From contig NZ_OY781884.1 in NCBI RefSeq assembly GCF_963677155.1, forward strand, positions 1,730,501 through 1,794,500: a DNA stretch of 64,000 nucleotides, written 5' to 3'. Of the stretch, positions 36,597-46,235 are shown in pieces. The translations under genes were made by a program, and so were the position numbers. The notes under the pieces were generated by a model. It did not search any database. It worked only from the letters and a program-made list of their open reading frames with translations, and was not told the DNA's origin. The stretch comes from an uncultured Draconibacterium sp. GTDB lineage: Bacteria; Bacteroidota; Bacteroidia; Bacteroidales; Prolixibacteraceae. Positions within the stretch are counted from its first letter, which is position 1; each line of letters begins with the position of its first letter.

Positions 36597-36820
36597 CAGA
36601 ATATTTATTTCCAATAAAAATAGGAATTATTACTTAAAAATAAATTTGTTCAAATCAATATACTATACCTCGACTTTCAGAAACAAAACTCCCCATTCGC
36701 AAATTCCTGTTTCATTAAATTAATCTAAATAACCACAAACGAGTTCGTCTCAAAAATACTTGCCGCTAGTTTTTTTTATCTTTACGCTTCAATTTGGAAA
36801 ACATTATAAAATAGACAGAT

Positions 36821-38050
36821 ATGGCAAAAATTAACGAAAATTACCTGAAACTTCAGGCTGGGTATCTTTTCCCGGAAATAGGGCGTAGAGTGAGCGAATT
36901 CATCGATGCCAATCCCGATAAAAAAGTTATTAAAATGGGTATTGGCGATGTTACCCAACCATTAGTTCCCAGTGTTGTAAAAGCTTTTCACGAAGGTGTT
37001 GACGAAATGGCCAAAGGTGAAACTTTTAAAGGATACGGACCGGAACAGGGGTATGCTTTCCTGCGCGAAGCGATTGCAAAACATTCGTACCAGGAGAAAG
37101 GTATCGATATTTCTGCCGATGAGATTTTTGTTTCTGACGGGTCCAAATGCGACACCGGAAATATTCAGGAGATTTTTGGCAACGACAATAAAATTGCAAT
37201 TTGCGACCCGGTTTACCCGGTATATGCCGACACAACGGTAATGAGCGGAAAAACAGGCGCTTGCCAGGAAAACGGTCATTACGAAGGAATAGTTTACATG
37301 CCCTGTACAAAAGAAAACGGCTTTATTCCTGAGCTTCCAACAGAAACTCCTGACCTTATTTTCCTTTGCTACCCGAACAACCCAACAGGTACGGTAGCCT
37401 CAAAAGAAGAACTGAAAAAGTGGGTTGATTATGCCATCGAGAAAAATGCGATTATTCTTTACGATGCGGCTTACGAAGCTTTTATCACCGAAGATGGAAT
37501 TCCCCGTTCGATCTACGAAATTGAAGGCGCCAAAAAAGTTGCCATCGAATTCCGCAGTTTCTCGAAAACAGCAGGTTTTACAGGAACACGTTGTGCAATT
37601 ACCGTTATTCCAAACGAGTTGGTAGCTTACGATTCAGAAGGAAAAGCTCACCAGGTAAAAACATTGTGGAACCGTCGTCAATCAACCAAGTTTAATGGTG
37701 TGTCTTATCCGGTTCAGAAAGCGGCGGCGGCCATTTACACCGAAGAAGGCAAAAAAGAGGTAGAAGAAGTAATTGCTTACTACCTGGAGAATGCCAAAAT
37801 AATGCGTGAAAGTCTGGCTGAAATTGGTTACGAAGTTTACGGCGGTGTAAACGCACCTTACGTTTGGGTAAAAACAAAAGACAACATGACATCGTGGGAC
37901 TTTTTCGATAAAGTATTAAACGAAGCAAATCTTGTGGGAACACCTGGTTCTGGTTTTGGTCCTGCAGGTGAAGGCTACTTCCGCTTTTCAGCTTTTGCCG
38001 ACCGCGAGAATGTGCTGGAAGCAATGGAACGTGTTAAGAACTTAAAATAA
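36821..38050 (+). CDS. dapL: LL-diaminopimelate aminotransferase
   Basis: DapL converts tetrahydrodipicolinate directly to LL-diaminopimelate, replacing the succinylase or acetylase steps of lysine and peptidoglycan synthesis. The 409-residue PLP enzyme starts [20 protein letters not shown], shows the YGPEQGY loop, the CYPNNPTGT box, and the PLP lysine in [14 protein letters not shown]. It is divergent from the transposase/HEPN islet, with a 224-base spacer. A DapF-like gene for the following epimerase step lies 1.6 kb to the left, on the other strand. Confidence 0.96.
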   Translation: MAKINENYLKLQAGYLFPEIGRRVSEFIDANPDKKVIKMGIGDVTQPLVPSVVKAFHEGVDEMAKGETFKGYGPEQGYAFLREAIAKHSYQEKGIDISADEIFVSDGSKCDTGNIQEIFGNDNKIAICDPVYPVYADTTVMSGKTGACQENGHYEGIVYMPCTKENGFIPELPTETPDLIFLCYPNNPTGTVASKEELKKWVDYAIEKNAIILYDAAYEAFITEDGIPRSIYEIEGAKKVAIEFRSFSKTAGFTGTRCAITVIPNELVAYDSEGKAHQVKTLWNRRQSTKFNGVSYPVQKAAAAIYTEEGKKEVEEVIAYYLENAKIMRESLAEIGYEVYGGVNAPYVWVKTKDNMTSWDFFDKVLNEANLVGTPGSGFGPAGEGYFRFSAFADRENVLEAMERVKNLK

Positions 38051-38087
38051 AGTTTCTCAGTAATCCTTTGCAAAGAGGCAGAAACAA

Positions 38088-38123
38088 AAAATCCGGTCTG
38101 AAAATTTCAAACCGGATTTTTTT
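38088..38123. terminator. Bidirectional terminator between dapL and aminotransferase
   Basis: A 10-bp stem (AAAATCCGGT and its complement) with T-runs on both strands serves both convergent genes. Confidence 0.85.
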
Positions 38124-38154
38124 ATATCGTTTTCTAAATTTATTCCATTAACTG

Positions 38155-39357
38155 CTACCGGCTTTTTCTTCCCGGGTACACTTTTAATGCTTCTGTTAAA
38201 ATCTTCAAACAACTTCCCAAATCTGCTTTGTTCAGCACATACGCAATTCGCACTTCATCCTGTCCTTTATCGGAACCGGTGTAAAAGCCCGAAGCCGGTG
38301 CAAGAAAAACGGTTTGTCCTTCGTACTGAAAATCGGATAATAACCACGCACAAAATTTATCGGCATTGTCAACCGGTAAACGTGCAACGGTATAAAATGC
38401 ACCCATCGGAATTGGCGAATACACACCATCAATGCGGTTCAGTCCGTCGATCAAAAACTTTCGTCGCTGAACATACTCGTTGTAGTTATTCAGCATGTAT
38501 TCCGGTTCGGCATCCAGCGAAGCCTCAGCGGCAATTTGCCCGATAAGTGGTGGACTCAATCGTGCCTGGCAAAACTTCATCACATTCTTTTTTACCTCTT
38601 CGTTTTTGGTAATCAGTGCACCAATCCGCAAACCACATTCACTGTAACGTTTCGATACGGAATCAACCAAAACAACATTCTGCTCAATTCCTTCTAAATG
38701 AAAAGCGGAAATATATGGAGCACCTGTATAACAAAACTCGCGGTAAACCTCATCGGAAAACAAATACAGGTCGTATTTTTTCACCAGATCGCGAATGGCA
38801 TTCATTTCCTGCTGCGTATACAAATATCCGGTTGGGTTATTCGGGTTACAAATCATAATCCCCTTTGTTTTTGGGGTAATCAGCTTCTCAAATTCTTCGA
38901 TGGCAGGTAATACAAATCCTTCCTCAATATCGCCCGGAATTGATTTAATTTTCGCTCCGGCTACAATAGCAAAAGCCTCGTAGTTAGCATAAGCCGGTTC
39001 GGGCACAATAATCTCATCGCCCGGATCGAGACAGCTCATAAAAGCAAAGGTTACCGCCTCGCTACCACCCGAGGTAACAATAATATCATCGGCCGTAACA
39101 TCAATATCAAATTTGTGATAATATTTCGCCAGTTTCTGACGAAACGATAAAATTCCCTCGCTGGGTGTATATTCCAAAATTTCCCGGTCGATGGACCGGA
39201 TTGCCGCCAGCGCTTCAGGAGGTGTTGGCAAATCGGGCTGTCCGATGTTTAAATGGAATACTTTAACTCCTTTCTCTTTAGCTTTATGAGCTAACGGAGC
39301 TAATTTCCTGATTGGTGAATCAGGCATTATCCTTCCTCTGTCTGATACTGTCGGCAT
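38155..39357 (-). CDS. Class I/II PLP-dependent aminotransferase
   Basis: A 400-residue aminotransferase of the aspartate/aromatic type (AspC/PatA group). It shows YTPSEGILSFRQKLAKYY near residue 80, NPNNPTGYLYT, and the PLP-binding Lys in DSVSKRYSECGLRIG. The amino donor is not resolved by sequence; aspartate or aromatic residues are likely. It is convergent with dapL, not part of the same transcript. Confidence 0.92.
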   Translation of the reverse strand: MPTVSDRGRIMPDSPIRKLAPLAHKAKEKGVKVFHLNIGQPDLPTPPEALAAIRSIDREILEYTPSEGILSFRQKLAKYYHKFDIDVTADDIIVTSGGSEAVTFAFMSCLDPGDEIIVPEPAYANYEAFAIVAGAKIKSIPGDIEEGFVLPAIEEFEKLITPKTKGIMICNPNNPTGYLYTQQEMNAIRDLVKKYDLYLFSDEVYREFCYTGAPYISAFHLEGIEQNVVLVDSVSKRYSECGLRIGALITKNEEVKKNVMKFCQARLSPPLIGQIAAEASLDAEPEYMLNNYNEYVQRRKFLIDGLNRIDGVYSPIPMGAFYTVARLPVDNADKFCAWLLSDFQYEGQTVFLAPASGFYTGSDKGQDEVRIAYVLNKADLGSCLKILTEALKVYPGRKSR

Positions 39358-39554
39358 GTTATAAAATATTTTTTAAAAGCAAGCAAAGATAAGATTATCA
39401 AACTGAAAACAATAATCTAAATTTTCAGTCAAATTAATATCTTATTGCAAACTTAACTTGCATTCTATAAGGATATGATATCACATACATTACTTTTTCA
39501 ATAAATTGTTGCAAATACTGAGAATTTATCATGTTTTAGTGAAAAATAGTGGTC

Positions 39555-39562
39555 TATTTTTG
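39555..39562 (+). promoter_or_regulatory. Promoter -7 element of ald
   Basis: TATTTTTG matches TAnnTTTG exactly, 31 bases before the ald start. A TTTTAG stretch at 39534 could act as a weak -33 box. Confidence 0.45.
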
Positions 39563-39592
39563 AACTCAGAAAAAACTCAAATATTTACTGTA

Positions 39593-40705
39593 ATGATAAT
39601 TGGAGTACCAAAGGAAATTAAAAATAACGAAAACCGTATTGCACTTACACCTGCTGGTGCGGCGGAGTTAGTTAAACACGGCCATGAAGTATACGTTCAG
39701 GCCGGCGGTGGCATGGGCAGCGGCTTTCAGGATGAAGACTACATTGGAGCCGGAGCAAAAATGCTTCCAAGTATTGAAGACGTTTACGGCATTGCCGAAA
39801 TGATCATCAAAGTAAAAGAACCGATTGAGGAAGAATACAAGCTGATTAAAGAAGGTCAGATTCTTTACACTTACTTCCACTTTGCATCGTGCGAGCCCTT
39901 AACGCATGCCATGATCGAAAATAAATCGATTTGTTTGGCATACGAAACTGTTGAGTTGCCAGATCGTTCGCTTCCGTTGCTTGTACCAATGAGCGAGGTT
40001 GCAGGTCGCATGTCAATTCAGGAAGGTGCTAAATACCTTGAAAAAACCTATGGTGGTTACGGAGTGCTTCTTGGTGGAGTTGCCGGAGTTCTTCCTGCCA
40101 AAGTATTGATAATTGGTGGCGGTATTGTTGGTACAGAGTCAGCTAAAATGGCTGCCGGATTGGGTGCCGATGTTACCATTATGGATGTATCGTTGAAACG
40201 CTTGCGTTACCTCGATGATATTATGCCGGCCAACGTAAAAACAATGATGAGTAACGAATTTAACATCCGCGAAATGGTCAAATCGCACGATGTTATTATC
40301 GGTGCGGTTCTTATACCGGGTGCAAAAGCACCACATCTGGTTACACGCGATATGCTGAAAACCATGAAACCTGGTACTGTTTTGGTTGACGTTGCCGTTG
40401 ACCAGGGTGGATGTTTTGAAACTACAAAAGCTACAACACACGCCGATCCGACATTTGTTATCGACGATGTATTGCATTACTGTGTGGCCAACATGCCGGG
40501 TGCTGTGCCGCGTACTTCAACAATTGCATTAACCAATGCTACTCTTCCGTATGCACTTGAGATTGCAGGAAAAGGATGGAAGCAAGCGTGTATCGACAAC
40601 GAACCTTTACGAAAAGGGCTGAATGTTGTTGATGGGAAAGTTGTTTACAAAGGTGTTTCTGACGCTTTCAACCTTCCATACGAAAGTGTTGAAACCATTC
40701 TCTAA
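39593..40705 (+). CDS. ald: Alanine dehydrogenase
   Basis: Ald catalyses reversible NAD-dependent deamination of L-alanine to pyruvate and ammonium. The 370-residue product begins MIIGVPKEIKNNENRIALTP, the exact family start, so 39593 is used rather than 39506, whose extra 29 residues are not family-like. NAD-binding GGGIVGTESAKMAAGLGADV and the substrate-site Lys/His region (YFHFAS) are present. It is monocistronic with its own promoter element and terminator. Confidence 0.96.
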   Translation: MIIGVPKEIKNNENRIALTPAGAAELVKHGHEVYVQAGGGMGSGFQDEDYIGAGAKMLPSIEDVYGIAEMIIKVKEPIEEEYKLIKEGQILYTYFHFASCEPLTHAMIENKSICLAYETVELPDRSLPLLVPMSEVAGRMSIQEGAKYLEKTYGGYGVLLGGVAGVLPAKVLIIGGGIVGTESAKMAAGLGADVTIMDVSLKRLRYLDDIMPANVKTMMSNEFNIREMVKSHDVIIGAVLIPGAKAPHLVTRDMLKTMKPGTVLVDVAVDQGGCFETTKATTHADPTFVIDDVLHYCVANMPGAVPRTSTIALTNATLPYALEIAGKGWKQACIDNEPLRKGLNVVDGKVVYKGVSDAFNLPYESVETIL

Positions 40706-40726
40706 AAACCAATACAGAATAATTTC

Positions 40727-40763
40727 AAAAAGCCTTTCCCTTTTATTTGGGAAAGGCTTTTTT
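40727..40763 (+). terminator. Rho-independent terminator of ald
   Basis: A 14-base perfect stem (AAAAAGCCTTTCCC) with an 8-base loop is followed by a T-run. Confidence 0.9.
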
Positions 40764-40824
40764 ATTTTATCGCCAAAACATATTTACAGCATATTTGTAT
40801 CTTTAATCCCGAATACTGCAAAGC

Positions 40825-41634
40825 ATGGACAAAACCAAAGAGAAAATTTACGAGATAATTTTTGAAGCCGACACAGCGGGCGGCAAACTTTTCGATGTGG
40901 CACTGCTTTTCATTATTATTGTAAGTGTTGCACTGGTGTTACTGGAGAGTGTTCCTGCCATACGCGATAGTCATTATCAGTTACTGCACATTTTGGAATG
41001 GTGTATTACCATCATTTTCTCCATAGAATATTTCCTGCGTGTTGCCATTGTAAAAAAGCCCTTACGTTACATTTTTAGTTTTTATGGCATTATCGACCTG
41101 TTGTCGGTTTTGCCTACTTACATCGGACTTGTGGTGGTTGGGTCGCACAGTTTGGTGGTAATCCGAATTCTCCGCTTGCTCCGTGTTTTCCGTATTTTAA
41201 AACTTACACGATACACTGAGGCAGGCCGTTCGCTGGCAAAAGCGCTATGGAACAGCCGCGAAAAAATAAGTGTTTTTATCTTTTTTGTAAGCATGCTGGT
41301 CATCATCATCGGAACAGTAATGTACCTCGTTGAAGGCCCGCAACATGGATTCACAAGCATTCCGCGCGGGATTTATTGGGCAATCGTTACCCTTACCACC
41401 GTTGGCTATGGCGATATCAGCCCCGGAACGCCACTGGGACAATTTCTGGCCAGCATTGTAATGATTATGGGGTACGCCATTATAGCCGTTCCAACGGGTA
41501 TTGTTACTGCCGAGATCATTAACCCAACCAGCGAAAAAAACACACAGGTTTGTCCACAATGCCTGCATCCATCGCACGATGACGATGCCGTTTTCTGTAA
41601 AAAATGTGGTTCACGTCTTAATCCTGAGGTTTAG
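40825..41634 (+). CDS. Voltage-gated-type potassium channel with C-terminal zinc ribbon
   Basis: A 269-residue, six-helix ion channel. Helix S4 carries regularly spaced arginines (VIRILRLLRVFRILKLTRY) and the pore has the potassium filter TVGYGD (Val193-Asp197). After the last helix a short soluble tail contains four cysteines, C243-x2-C246 and C258-x2-C261 (CPQCLHPS; FCKKCGSRL), a zinc ribbon. Such a tail on a Kv-like subunit could sense metals or redox state or aid assembly. It stands between ald and thyA without a shared operon. Confidence 0.9.
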   Translation: MDKTKEKIYEIIFEADTAGGKLFDVALLFIIIVSVALVLLESVPAIRDSHYQLLHILEWCITIIFSIEYFLRVAIVKKPLRYIFSFYGIIDLLSVLPTYIGLVVVGSHSLVVIRILRLLRVFRILKLTRYTEAGRSLAKALWNSREKISVFIFFVSMLVIIIGTVMYLVEGPQHGFTSIPRGIYWAIVTLTTVGYGDISPGTPLGQFLASIVMIMGYAIIAVPTGIVTAEIINPTSEKNTQVCPQCLHPSHDDDAVFCKKCGSRLNPEV

Positions 41635-41776
41635 ATTTAGTGATAGCATCACTCAGAGTGCTACTATTATTATAACTGCGCCCGTTAACAATCTAAGGGC
41701 AATTGTGAATATTTAAACCATGGAAATCGGAAGCAGTTCTTTTTGAACGATTATTTTTGTGGGAAATATTTGAAAA

Positions 41777-42571
41777 ATGAGGCAGTATTTAGATCTATTG
41801 GAAACCATTTTAGAAAAGGGAGCGACTAAAGAAGACCGCACGGGAACAGGAACAATCAGTCGCTTTGGACACCAAATGCGTTTTGATTTGAACGAAGGTT
41901 TTCCGATGGTAACAACAAAGAAACTGCACCTTAAATCGATCATTTATGAATTGCTTTGGTTTCTGCAAGGCGACACCAATGTAAAATATCTGCAGGACAA
42001 CGGAGTACGTATTTGGAACGAATGGGCGGACGACAACGGAGATCTCGGACACATTTACGGGTACCAGTGGCGCAGCTGGCCCACACCCGATGGTGGTCAC
42101 ATCGACCAAATATCACAAGTAATTGATGCCATTAAAAACAATCCAGATTCGCGACGCCACCTGGTTAGTGCCTGGAATGTTGGCGAACTGGATAAAATGA
42201 ACCTGCCTCCGTGCCACATTCTTTTCCAGTTTTATGTAGCCAACGGTAAATTGTCGTGCCAGCTGTATCAGCGCAGTGCCGACGTATTTTTAGGCGTACC
42301 TTTTAACATTGCATCGTATGCATTACTTACCATGATGGTGGCACAGGTTTGTGATCTTGAGCCGGGCGATTTTGTACATACTTTTGGCGATGTGCACATT
42401 TATTCCAATCATGTTGAACAAGTAAAATTACAACTTACCCGCGAGCCATATCCGTTGCCGCAAATGAAGATTAACCCGGATGTAAAGAGTATTTTCGACT
42501 TTAAATTCGAAGACTTTGAGTTGATTGGTTACCAATCGCACCCACACATTAAAGGAGCTGTTGCCATTTAA
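41777..42571 (+). CDS. thyA: Thymidylate synthase
   Basis: ThyA methylates dUMP to dTMP using methylene-tetrahydrofolate. The 264-residue product starts [26 protein letters not shown], has the catalytic Cys in [12 protein letters not shown] and the dUMP loop [18 protein letters not shown]. At 264 residues it equals the E. coli enzyme. folA follows 12 bases later in the same operon, which recycles the dihydrofolate it makes. Confidence 0.98.
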   Translation: MRQYLDLLETILEKGATKEDRTGTGTISRFGHQMRFDLNEGFPMVTTKKLHLKSIIYELLWFLQGDTNVKYLQDNGVRIWNEWADDNGDLGHIYGYQWRSWPTPDGGHIDQISQVIDAIKNNPDSRRHLVSAWNVGELDKMNLPPCHILFQFYVANGKLSCQLYQRSADVFLGVPFNIASYALLTMMVAQVCDLEPGDFVHTFGDVHIYSNHVEQVKLQLTREPYPLPQMKINPDVKSIFDFKFEDFELIGYQSHPHIKGAVAI

Positions 42572-42583
42572 AACAATTTTAAA

Positions 42584-43087
42584 ATGACAGATAAAATTCA
42601 AAAAAACATTTCGATAATCGTTGCTATTGCCGAAAACTTTGCCATTGGCAAAAACAACGATCTGCTGTTTCATTTACCAAACGATTTGAAACGTTTTAAA
42701 GAAATAACCAGCGGGCATACCATAATAATGGGGCGTAATACCTTGTTGTCGTTGCCTAAATGGCCGTTGCCAAACCGTCGACACATTGTTATAACCGATA
42801 AACAGGACGATGTTTTCCCGGGGTGCGAAACAGTTTTTTCCATCGATGAAGCCATTGAAAAAGTGAAAGATGAAAAAGAAGCCTTCATCATTGGCGGAGG
42901 AATGATTTACAAACAGTTCTTCCCTGTTGCAGGCAAACTCTACCTCACGCTGGTACACAAACCTTTTGATGCTGACACTTATTTCCCCGAGGTGAATTAT
43001 ACCGAGTGGAACGAAATAAAACGCGAAGATCTGCACGACGAAAAAAACGATTTCGACTATTCATACCTGGATTTAGAACGAAAATAA
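42584..43087 (+). CDS. folA: Dihydrofolate reductase
   Basis: FolA reduces dihydrofolate to tetrahydrofolate with NADPH. The 167-residue protein has IIVAIAENFAIGKNNDLLFHLPNDLKRFK with the catalytic acid in LPNDLKRF, GHTIIMGRNTLLSLP and the NADPH loop FIIGGGMIYKQF. It lies 12 bases after thyA and is surely coexpressed with it. Confidence 0.97.
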   Translation: MTDKIQKNISIIVAIAENFAIGKNNDLLFHLPNDLKRFKEITSGHTIIMGRNTLLSLPKWPLPNRRHIVITDKQDDVFPGCETVFSIDEAIEKVKDEKEAFIIGGGMIYKQFFPVAGKLYLTLVHKPFDADTYFPEVNYTEWNEIKREDLHDEKNDFDYSYLDLERK

Positions 43088-43127
43088 TTTTTGCGTTTGC
43101 AGCATAGCTACTCAAACTTTTTATGTC

Positions 43128-44867
43128 ATGAGAAAAAAAACTGCCTTGATTGTAGTGTTGTGCGCTGTCAACCTGTTTTTGTTTGCTCAAAAACCATTAT
43201 TGAACCTGAAGTACGAGCAAAATTACACGCCAACTTACGATGAGATAATTGAAATGTATGAGCTGCTCGATGCAAAGTACGAAAATGCCACACTTGTTGA
43301 AAATGGATTTACCGATGTGGGGAAACCGCTCCATACTTTTATCATCAATAACGAGCCGGAATTTAATCCTGAAACGATAAAAGCACAAGGAAAACCGGTA
43401 TTACTGATTAACAACGGAATTCATCCCGGCGAACCTTGTGGAATTGACGCCAGCCTTGAATTTGCTGATAATATTTTACGCAACGCCAATAACCTGGCAG
43501 AACTACTTGAAAACACAGTTATTGTTATTGTTCCGGCTTACAACATTGGCGGACTTTTAAACCGCAGCGCCTACAACCGCTCGGGACAAACAACTCCTTA
43601 CGAAACCGGGTTCCGTGGTAATGCCGGAAACCTCGATCTTAACCGCGACTTTGCAAAATGTGATTCGGAAAATGCCCGGAATTTCAACCGCCTGTTTACC
43701 AAATGGGATCCGGATGTATTTTTAGACACGCATACTACCAACGGATCGGATCATCAATACAGCGTTACTTTAATTGCACCGTCGCCCGACATGTTTCCTC
43801 CAAGCCAGGAAAACTTTATACGCGAAAAATTACTTCCCGGCCTTTATAGCAATATGAAAAAGGGGGAATACGAACTGATACCATATGTAAGCTGGATGTA
43901 TCCTGACCCCAAAAAAGGCATAATGATGACGCAGGAAACAAGCCGCTATTCATCGGGGTATGCCAGCCTTTTTAACTCGTACGGCATGATGACAGAAAAT
44001 CATGTTTATAAAGATTATACAGACCGCGTAAAATCGTGCTACCAGTTTATTGAGGTGTTGGCAAAATTCACTTCAGCAAATTCCGAAGAAATAATAGAAA
44101 GCCGAAATGCGGGTAGAAAAGAATCGATGACCGCTGAAACTTATCCAATTAACTTTAGCTTAGACACGACACAGTTTCAATTGCTGGAATTTAAGGGTTA
44201 CGAAGTTGACAACAACCAAATCAGCCCTGTTACCGGATTGCCCCGTTTTGGTTACGACAAAACCCGGCCTTATACCGAAGAAATACCATTCTTCGATGTG
44301 TATAATCCTACAGAAGAAATTAAAATTCCAGAGTATTATATATTGCCACAAACCTGGAACCGTGTGATTGAACGCCTGGAATTAAACGGAATTGAATTTA
44401 CGCGATTACCTAACGACACCACAATGGCAGTAGAAGTGTACTACATCGATGAATATTCAAATGCCGGGCGCCTGAACAACGGACATTATTTTCACGACAA
44501 AGTAAGCACCACCAGCGAAGTTCAAAATATTAAATATTATGCCGGCGATTTAGTAATTCCGGTTCGCCAAAAGAAAATAAAATACCTGCTGGAACAATTG
44601 GAGCCCAAAGCCCGCGATTCATTTTTCAGGTGGAATTTCTTTGATCAGATTCTGGATGAACGGGAATATTTCTCGTCGTATGGATTTGAAGAAAATGCGC
44701 TGAAATACCTAAACGAACATCCGGAGTTTAAAAAGAAATTTGAAGAGAAACGCCAAACCGACCCGGAATTTGCTAAAAATCATCGGGCGCAGTTGAGTTA
44801 TATCTATTACAACTCGGAGTGGGCAGAGAAAACGTATAAACGTTACCCGGTGGCAAGGATTTATTAA
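43128..44867 (+). CDS. Secreted M14-family zinc carboxypeptidase-like protein
   Basis: A 579-residue exported peptidase (signal MRKKTALIVVLCAVNLFLFA). The M14 zinc site is visible: HPGE in NNGIHPGEPCGID and a second His in FLDTHTTNGSD; the catalytic Glu is likely in GMMTENHVYKD. Residues after about 330 form a large C-terminal region typical of the Bacteroidota subgroup. It probably trims peptides in the periplasm or outside. It begins 40 bases after folA but has no functional link to it. Confidence 0.88.
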   Translation: MRKKTALIVVLCAVNLFLFAQKPLLNLKYEQNYTPTYDEIIEMYELLDAKYENATLVENGFTDVGKPLHTFIINNEPEFNPETIKAQGKPVLLINNGIHPGEPCGIDASLEFADNILRNANNLAELLENTVIVIVPAYNIGGLLNRSAYNRSGQTTPYETGFRGNAGNLDLNRDFAKCDSENARNFNRLFTKWDPDVFLDTHTTNGSDHQYSVTLIAPSPDMFPPSQENFIREKLLPGLYSNMKKGEYELIPYVSWMYPDPKKGIMMTQETSRYSSGYASLFNSYGMMTENHVYKDYTDRVKSCYQFIEVLAKFTSANSEEIIESRNAGRKESMTAETYPINFSLDTTQFQLLEFKGYEVDNNQISPVTGLPRFGYDKTRPYTEEIPFFDVYNPTEEIKIPEYYILPQTWNRVIERLELNGIEFTRLPNDTTMAVEVYYIDEYSNAGRLNNGHYFHDKVSTTSEVQNIKYYAGDLVIPVRQKKIKYLLEQLEPKARDSFFRWNFFDQILDEREYFSSYGFEENALKYLNEHPEFKKKFEEKRQTDPEFAKNHRAQLSYIYYNSEWAEKTYKRYPVARIY

Positions 44868-44871
44868 AAAT

Positions 44872-44906
44872 AAAAAGGCCTGATTAAAAAATAATCAGGC
44901 CTTTTT
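44872..44906. terminator. Bidirectional terminator
   Basis: A perfect 15-bp stem (AAAAAGGCCTGATTA with its complement) and a 5-base loop, with T-runs on both strands, separates the M14 peptidase and pyrophosphatase genes. Confidence 0.92.
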
Positions 44907-44908
44907 AC

Positions 44909-45574
44909 TTATGCAAGCAGATTGCCCAGGTTCGCAAACTTATTGTTGTAATCTTCAACCGAAAGTTTGACAATTTCCAGTGCTTCTTCCTGCCCGTAAG
45001 TAGCGGCAATTTCAGTATTCGAATCAACACCTGGCATATCCTTATACGTAAGGAAGTAATGCTCCAAACGCTGGATTACAATTTCAGGAACCTGCGATAC
45101 ATCGGTAAAATGACCATAAACTGTATCGTTATCCAAAACAGCAATTATTTTATCATCGGCCTGGTCGCCGTCAATCATACGGAAACCTCCAATCGGACGC
45201 GCTGTTACCAGCAAATCGCCATGTGCCAGATCTTTTTCCGTTAATACACAAATATCAATCGGGTCACCATCTCCTTTTATACCTTTTCGGTTCACCTTCT
45301 CCGAACAGTATTCGCCTACTTTGTTGCCACAATAGGTTTGCGGAATAAACCCGTATAACGCAGGAACAACATTCGAGAATTTCTGCGGGCGATCAATACG
45401 CAAATAACCGCTATCTTTATCAATTTCGTATTTTACCGTATCGGTTGAAACCACTTCGATAAAAGCGGTTAATTCTTCGGGAGCATTTTCGCCAATTGCG
45501 ACGCCATGCCAGGGGTGCGATTTATAACGCAATCCCATCAATCGTCCAATGGGATCGGAAAGTCTGTCTACCAT
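44909..45574 (-). CDS. ppa: Inorganic pyrophosphatase (family I)
   Basis: Ppa hydrolyses pyrophosphate and pulls biosynthetic reactions forward. The 221-residue protein carries the family I signature DGDPIDICVL with three metal-binding Asp residues, the YGFIPQTYCG substrate region and GDQADDKIIAV. It is slightly longer than E. coli Ppa (175). The ATG at 45574 gives MVDRLSDPIGRLMG. It is monocistronic and faces the 21-bp repeat array. Confidence 0.95.
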   Translation of the reverse strand: MVDRLSDPIGRLMGLRYKSHPWHGVAIGENAPEELTAFIEVVSTDTVKYEIDKDSGYLRIDRPQKFSNVVPALYGFIPQTYCGNKVGEYCSEKVNRKGIKGDGDPIDICVLTEKDLAHGDLLVTARPIGGFRMIDGDQADDKIIAVLDNDTVYGHFTDVSQVPEIVIQRLEHYFLTYKDMPGVDSNTEIAATYGQEEALEIVKLSVEDYNNKFANLGNLLA

Positions 45575-45658
45575 CTTAGTTAAATTATGTTTTTTATTTC
45601 AAACCAATAGTACGACTTTTAGTTCATACTAATCGCTACAAAGGTGATTAAATTTTTA

Positions 45659-45799
45659 TTAAGCCACAACAGAAGAAACAGTTCCAAACGACGGAACACT
45701 TAATAACAAACAAAGCCTGTAAGTGCATAAACCAATGCGGCCTGCCAGTTTATGACAAATGCTCAGCAGAACGAGTAACAAAAGAACAGACTTCTTCAT
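45659..45799 (-). CDS. Possible 46-residue secreted peptide
   Basis: A minus-strand open frame of 47 codons encodes a peptide starting MKKSVLLLLVLLSI, a good signal-peptide-like helix, then CHKLAGRIGLCTYRLC with three Cys. A -33/-7 pair matching the phylum consensus lies 34-60 bases upstream. The gene lies in the non-coding region between ppa and comM. No family is recognised; it may be a real small gene or a decayed one. Confidence 0.35.
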   Translation of the reverse strand: MKKSVLLLLVLLSICHKLAGRIGLCTYRLCLLLSVPSFGTVSSVVA

Positions 45800-45832
45800 T
45801 TTCTGATTTTATTGATTTAGGCTATGAAAATA

Positions 45833-45860
45833 CAAAATTAGCTTATTGCTTAACGGACAA
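45833..45860 (-). promoter_or_regulatory. Promoter of the small peptide ORF
   Basis: On the minus strand, TTG (45858-45860), 17 bases, then TAATTTTG (45833-45840), which fits TTG-N17-23-TAnnTTTG. It lies 34 bases upstream of the ATG at 45799. Confidence 0.5.
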
Positions 45861-45971
45861 TATTTGCAGCTTCAATATTTGTTGGTAACAAAAAAGCCCA
45901 GGTTACAAACCGGAACGTGCGAGAGATAGAAAAACATTGCAGCTAAAAAAATCGGCAGAATGATTGCCAAG

Positions 45972-46235
45972 CAACCTTGGTTGATTGCCGATCAACTACG
46001 GTTGTTTTATTTCCAACCTTGGTTGGTTTACTATCAACTTTAGTTGATTCTCAATCATCTATAGTTGATAGCCTATTAACCTTGGTTAATTTCTTATCAA
46101 CCGTGGTTGGATCACCATCATCTTTGGTTGGTTATTTATCAACCGTGGTTGGATTACCATCAACCTTGGTTGTTTGTCTATCAACCAAGGTTGGCAATGT
46201 ATCAACTATGGTTGAATCAAAAACAGAAAGGGTTG
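45972..46235. repeat. 21-bp tandem array of a 12-bp palindrome
   Basis: Twelve units with a core close to CAACCnnGGTTG begin at 45972, 45993, 46014, 46035, 46056, 46077, 46098, 46119, 46140, 46161, 46182 and 46203, that is, exactly every 21 bp; a degraded 13th (CAGAAAGGGTTG) is at 46224. The 9-bp spacers vary, apart from a frequent AT just before the core. The 21-bp step is two helical turns, so a dimeric protein would bind one face. An open frame through it gives heptads like LSTLVGL, which I take as a side effect. It lies between ppa and the comM-like gene. Confidence 0.9.

Noticed and set aside
36760-36784. Promoter of dapL (TTG with TATCTTTA)
   Set aside because: The spacing is 14 bases rather than 17-23 and the -7 box lacks its final G.
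45972-46235. CRISPR array
   Set aside because: The unit is 21 bp with a 12-bp palindromic core and 9-bp spacers, far too short, and no cas genes are nearby.
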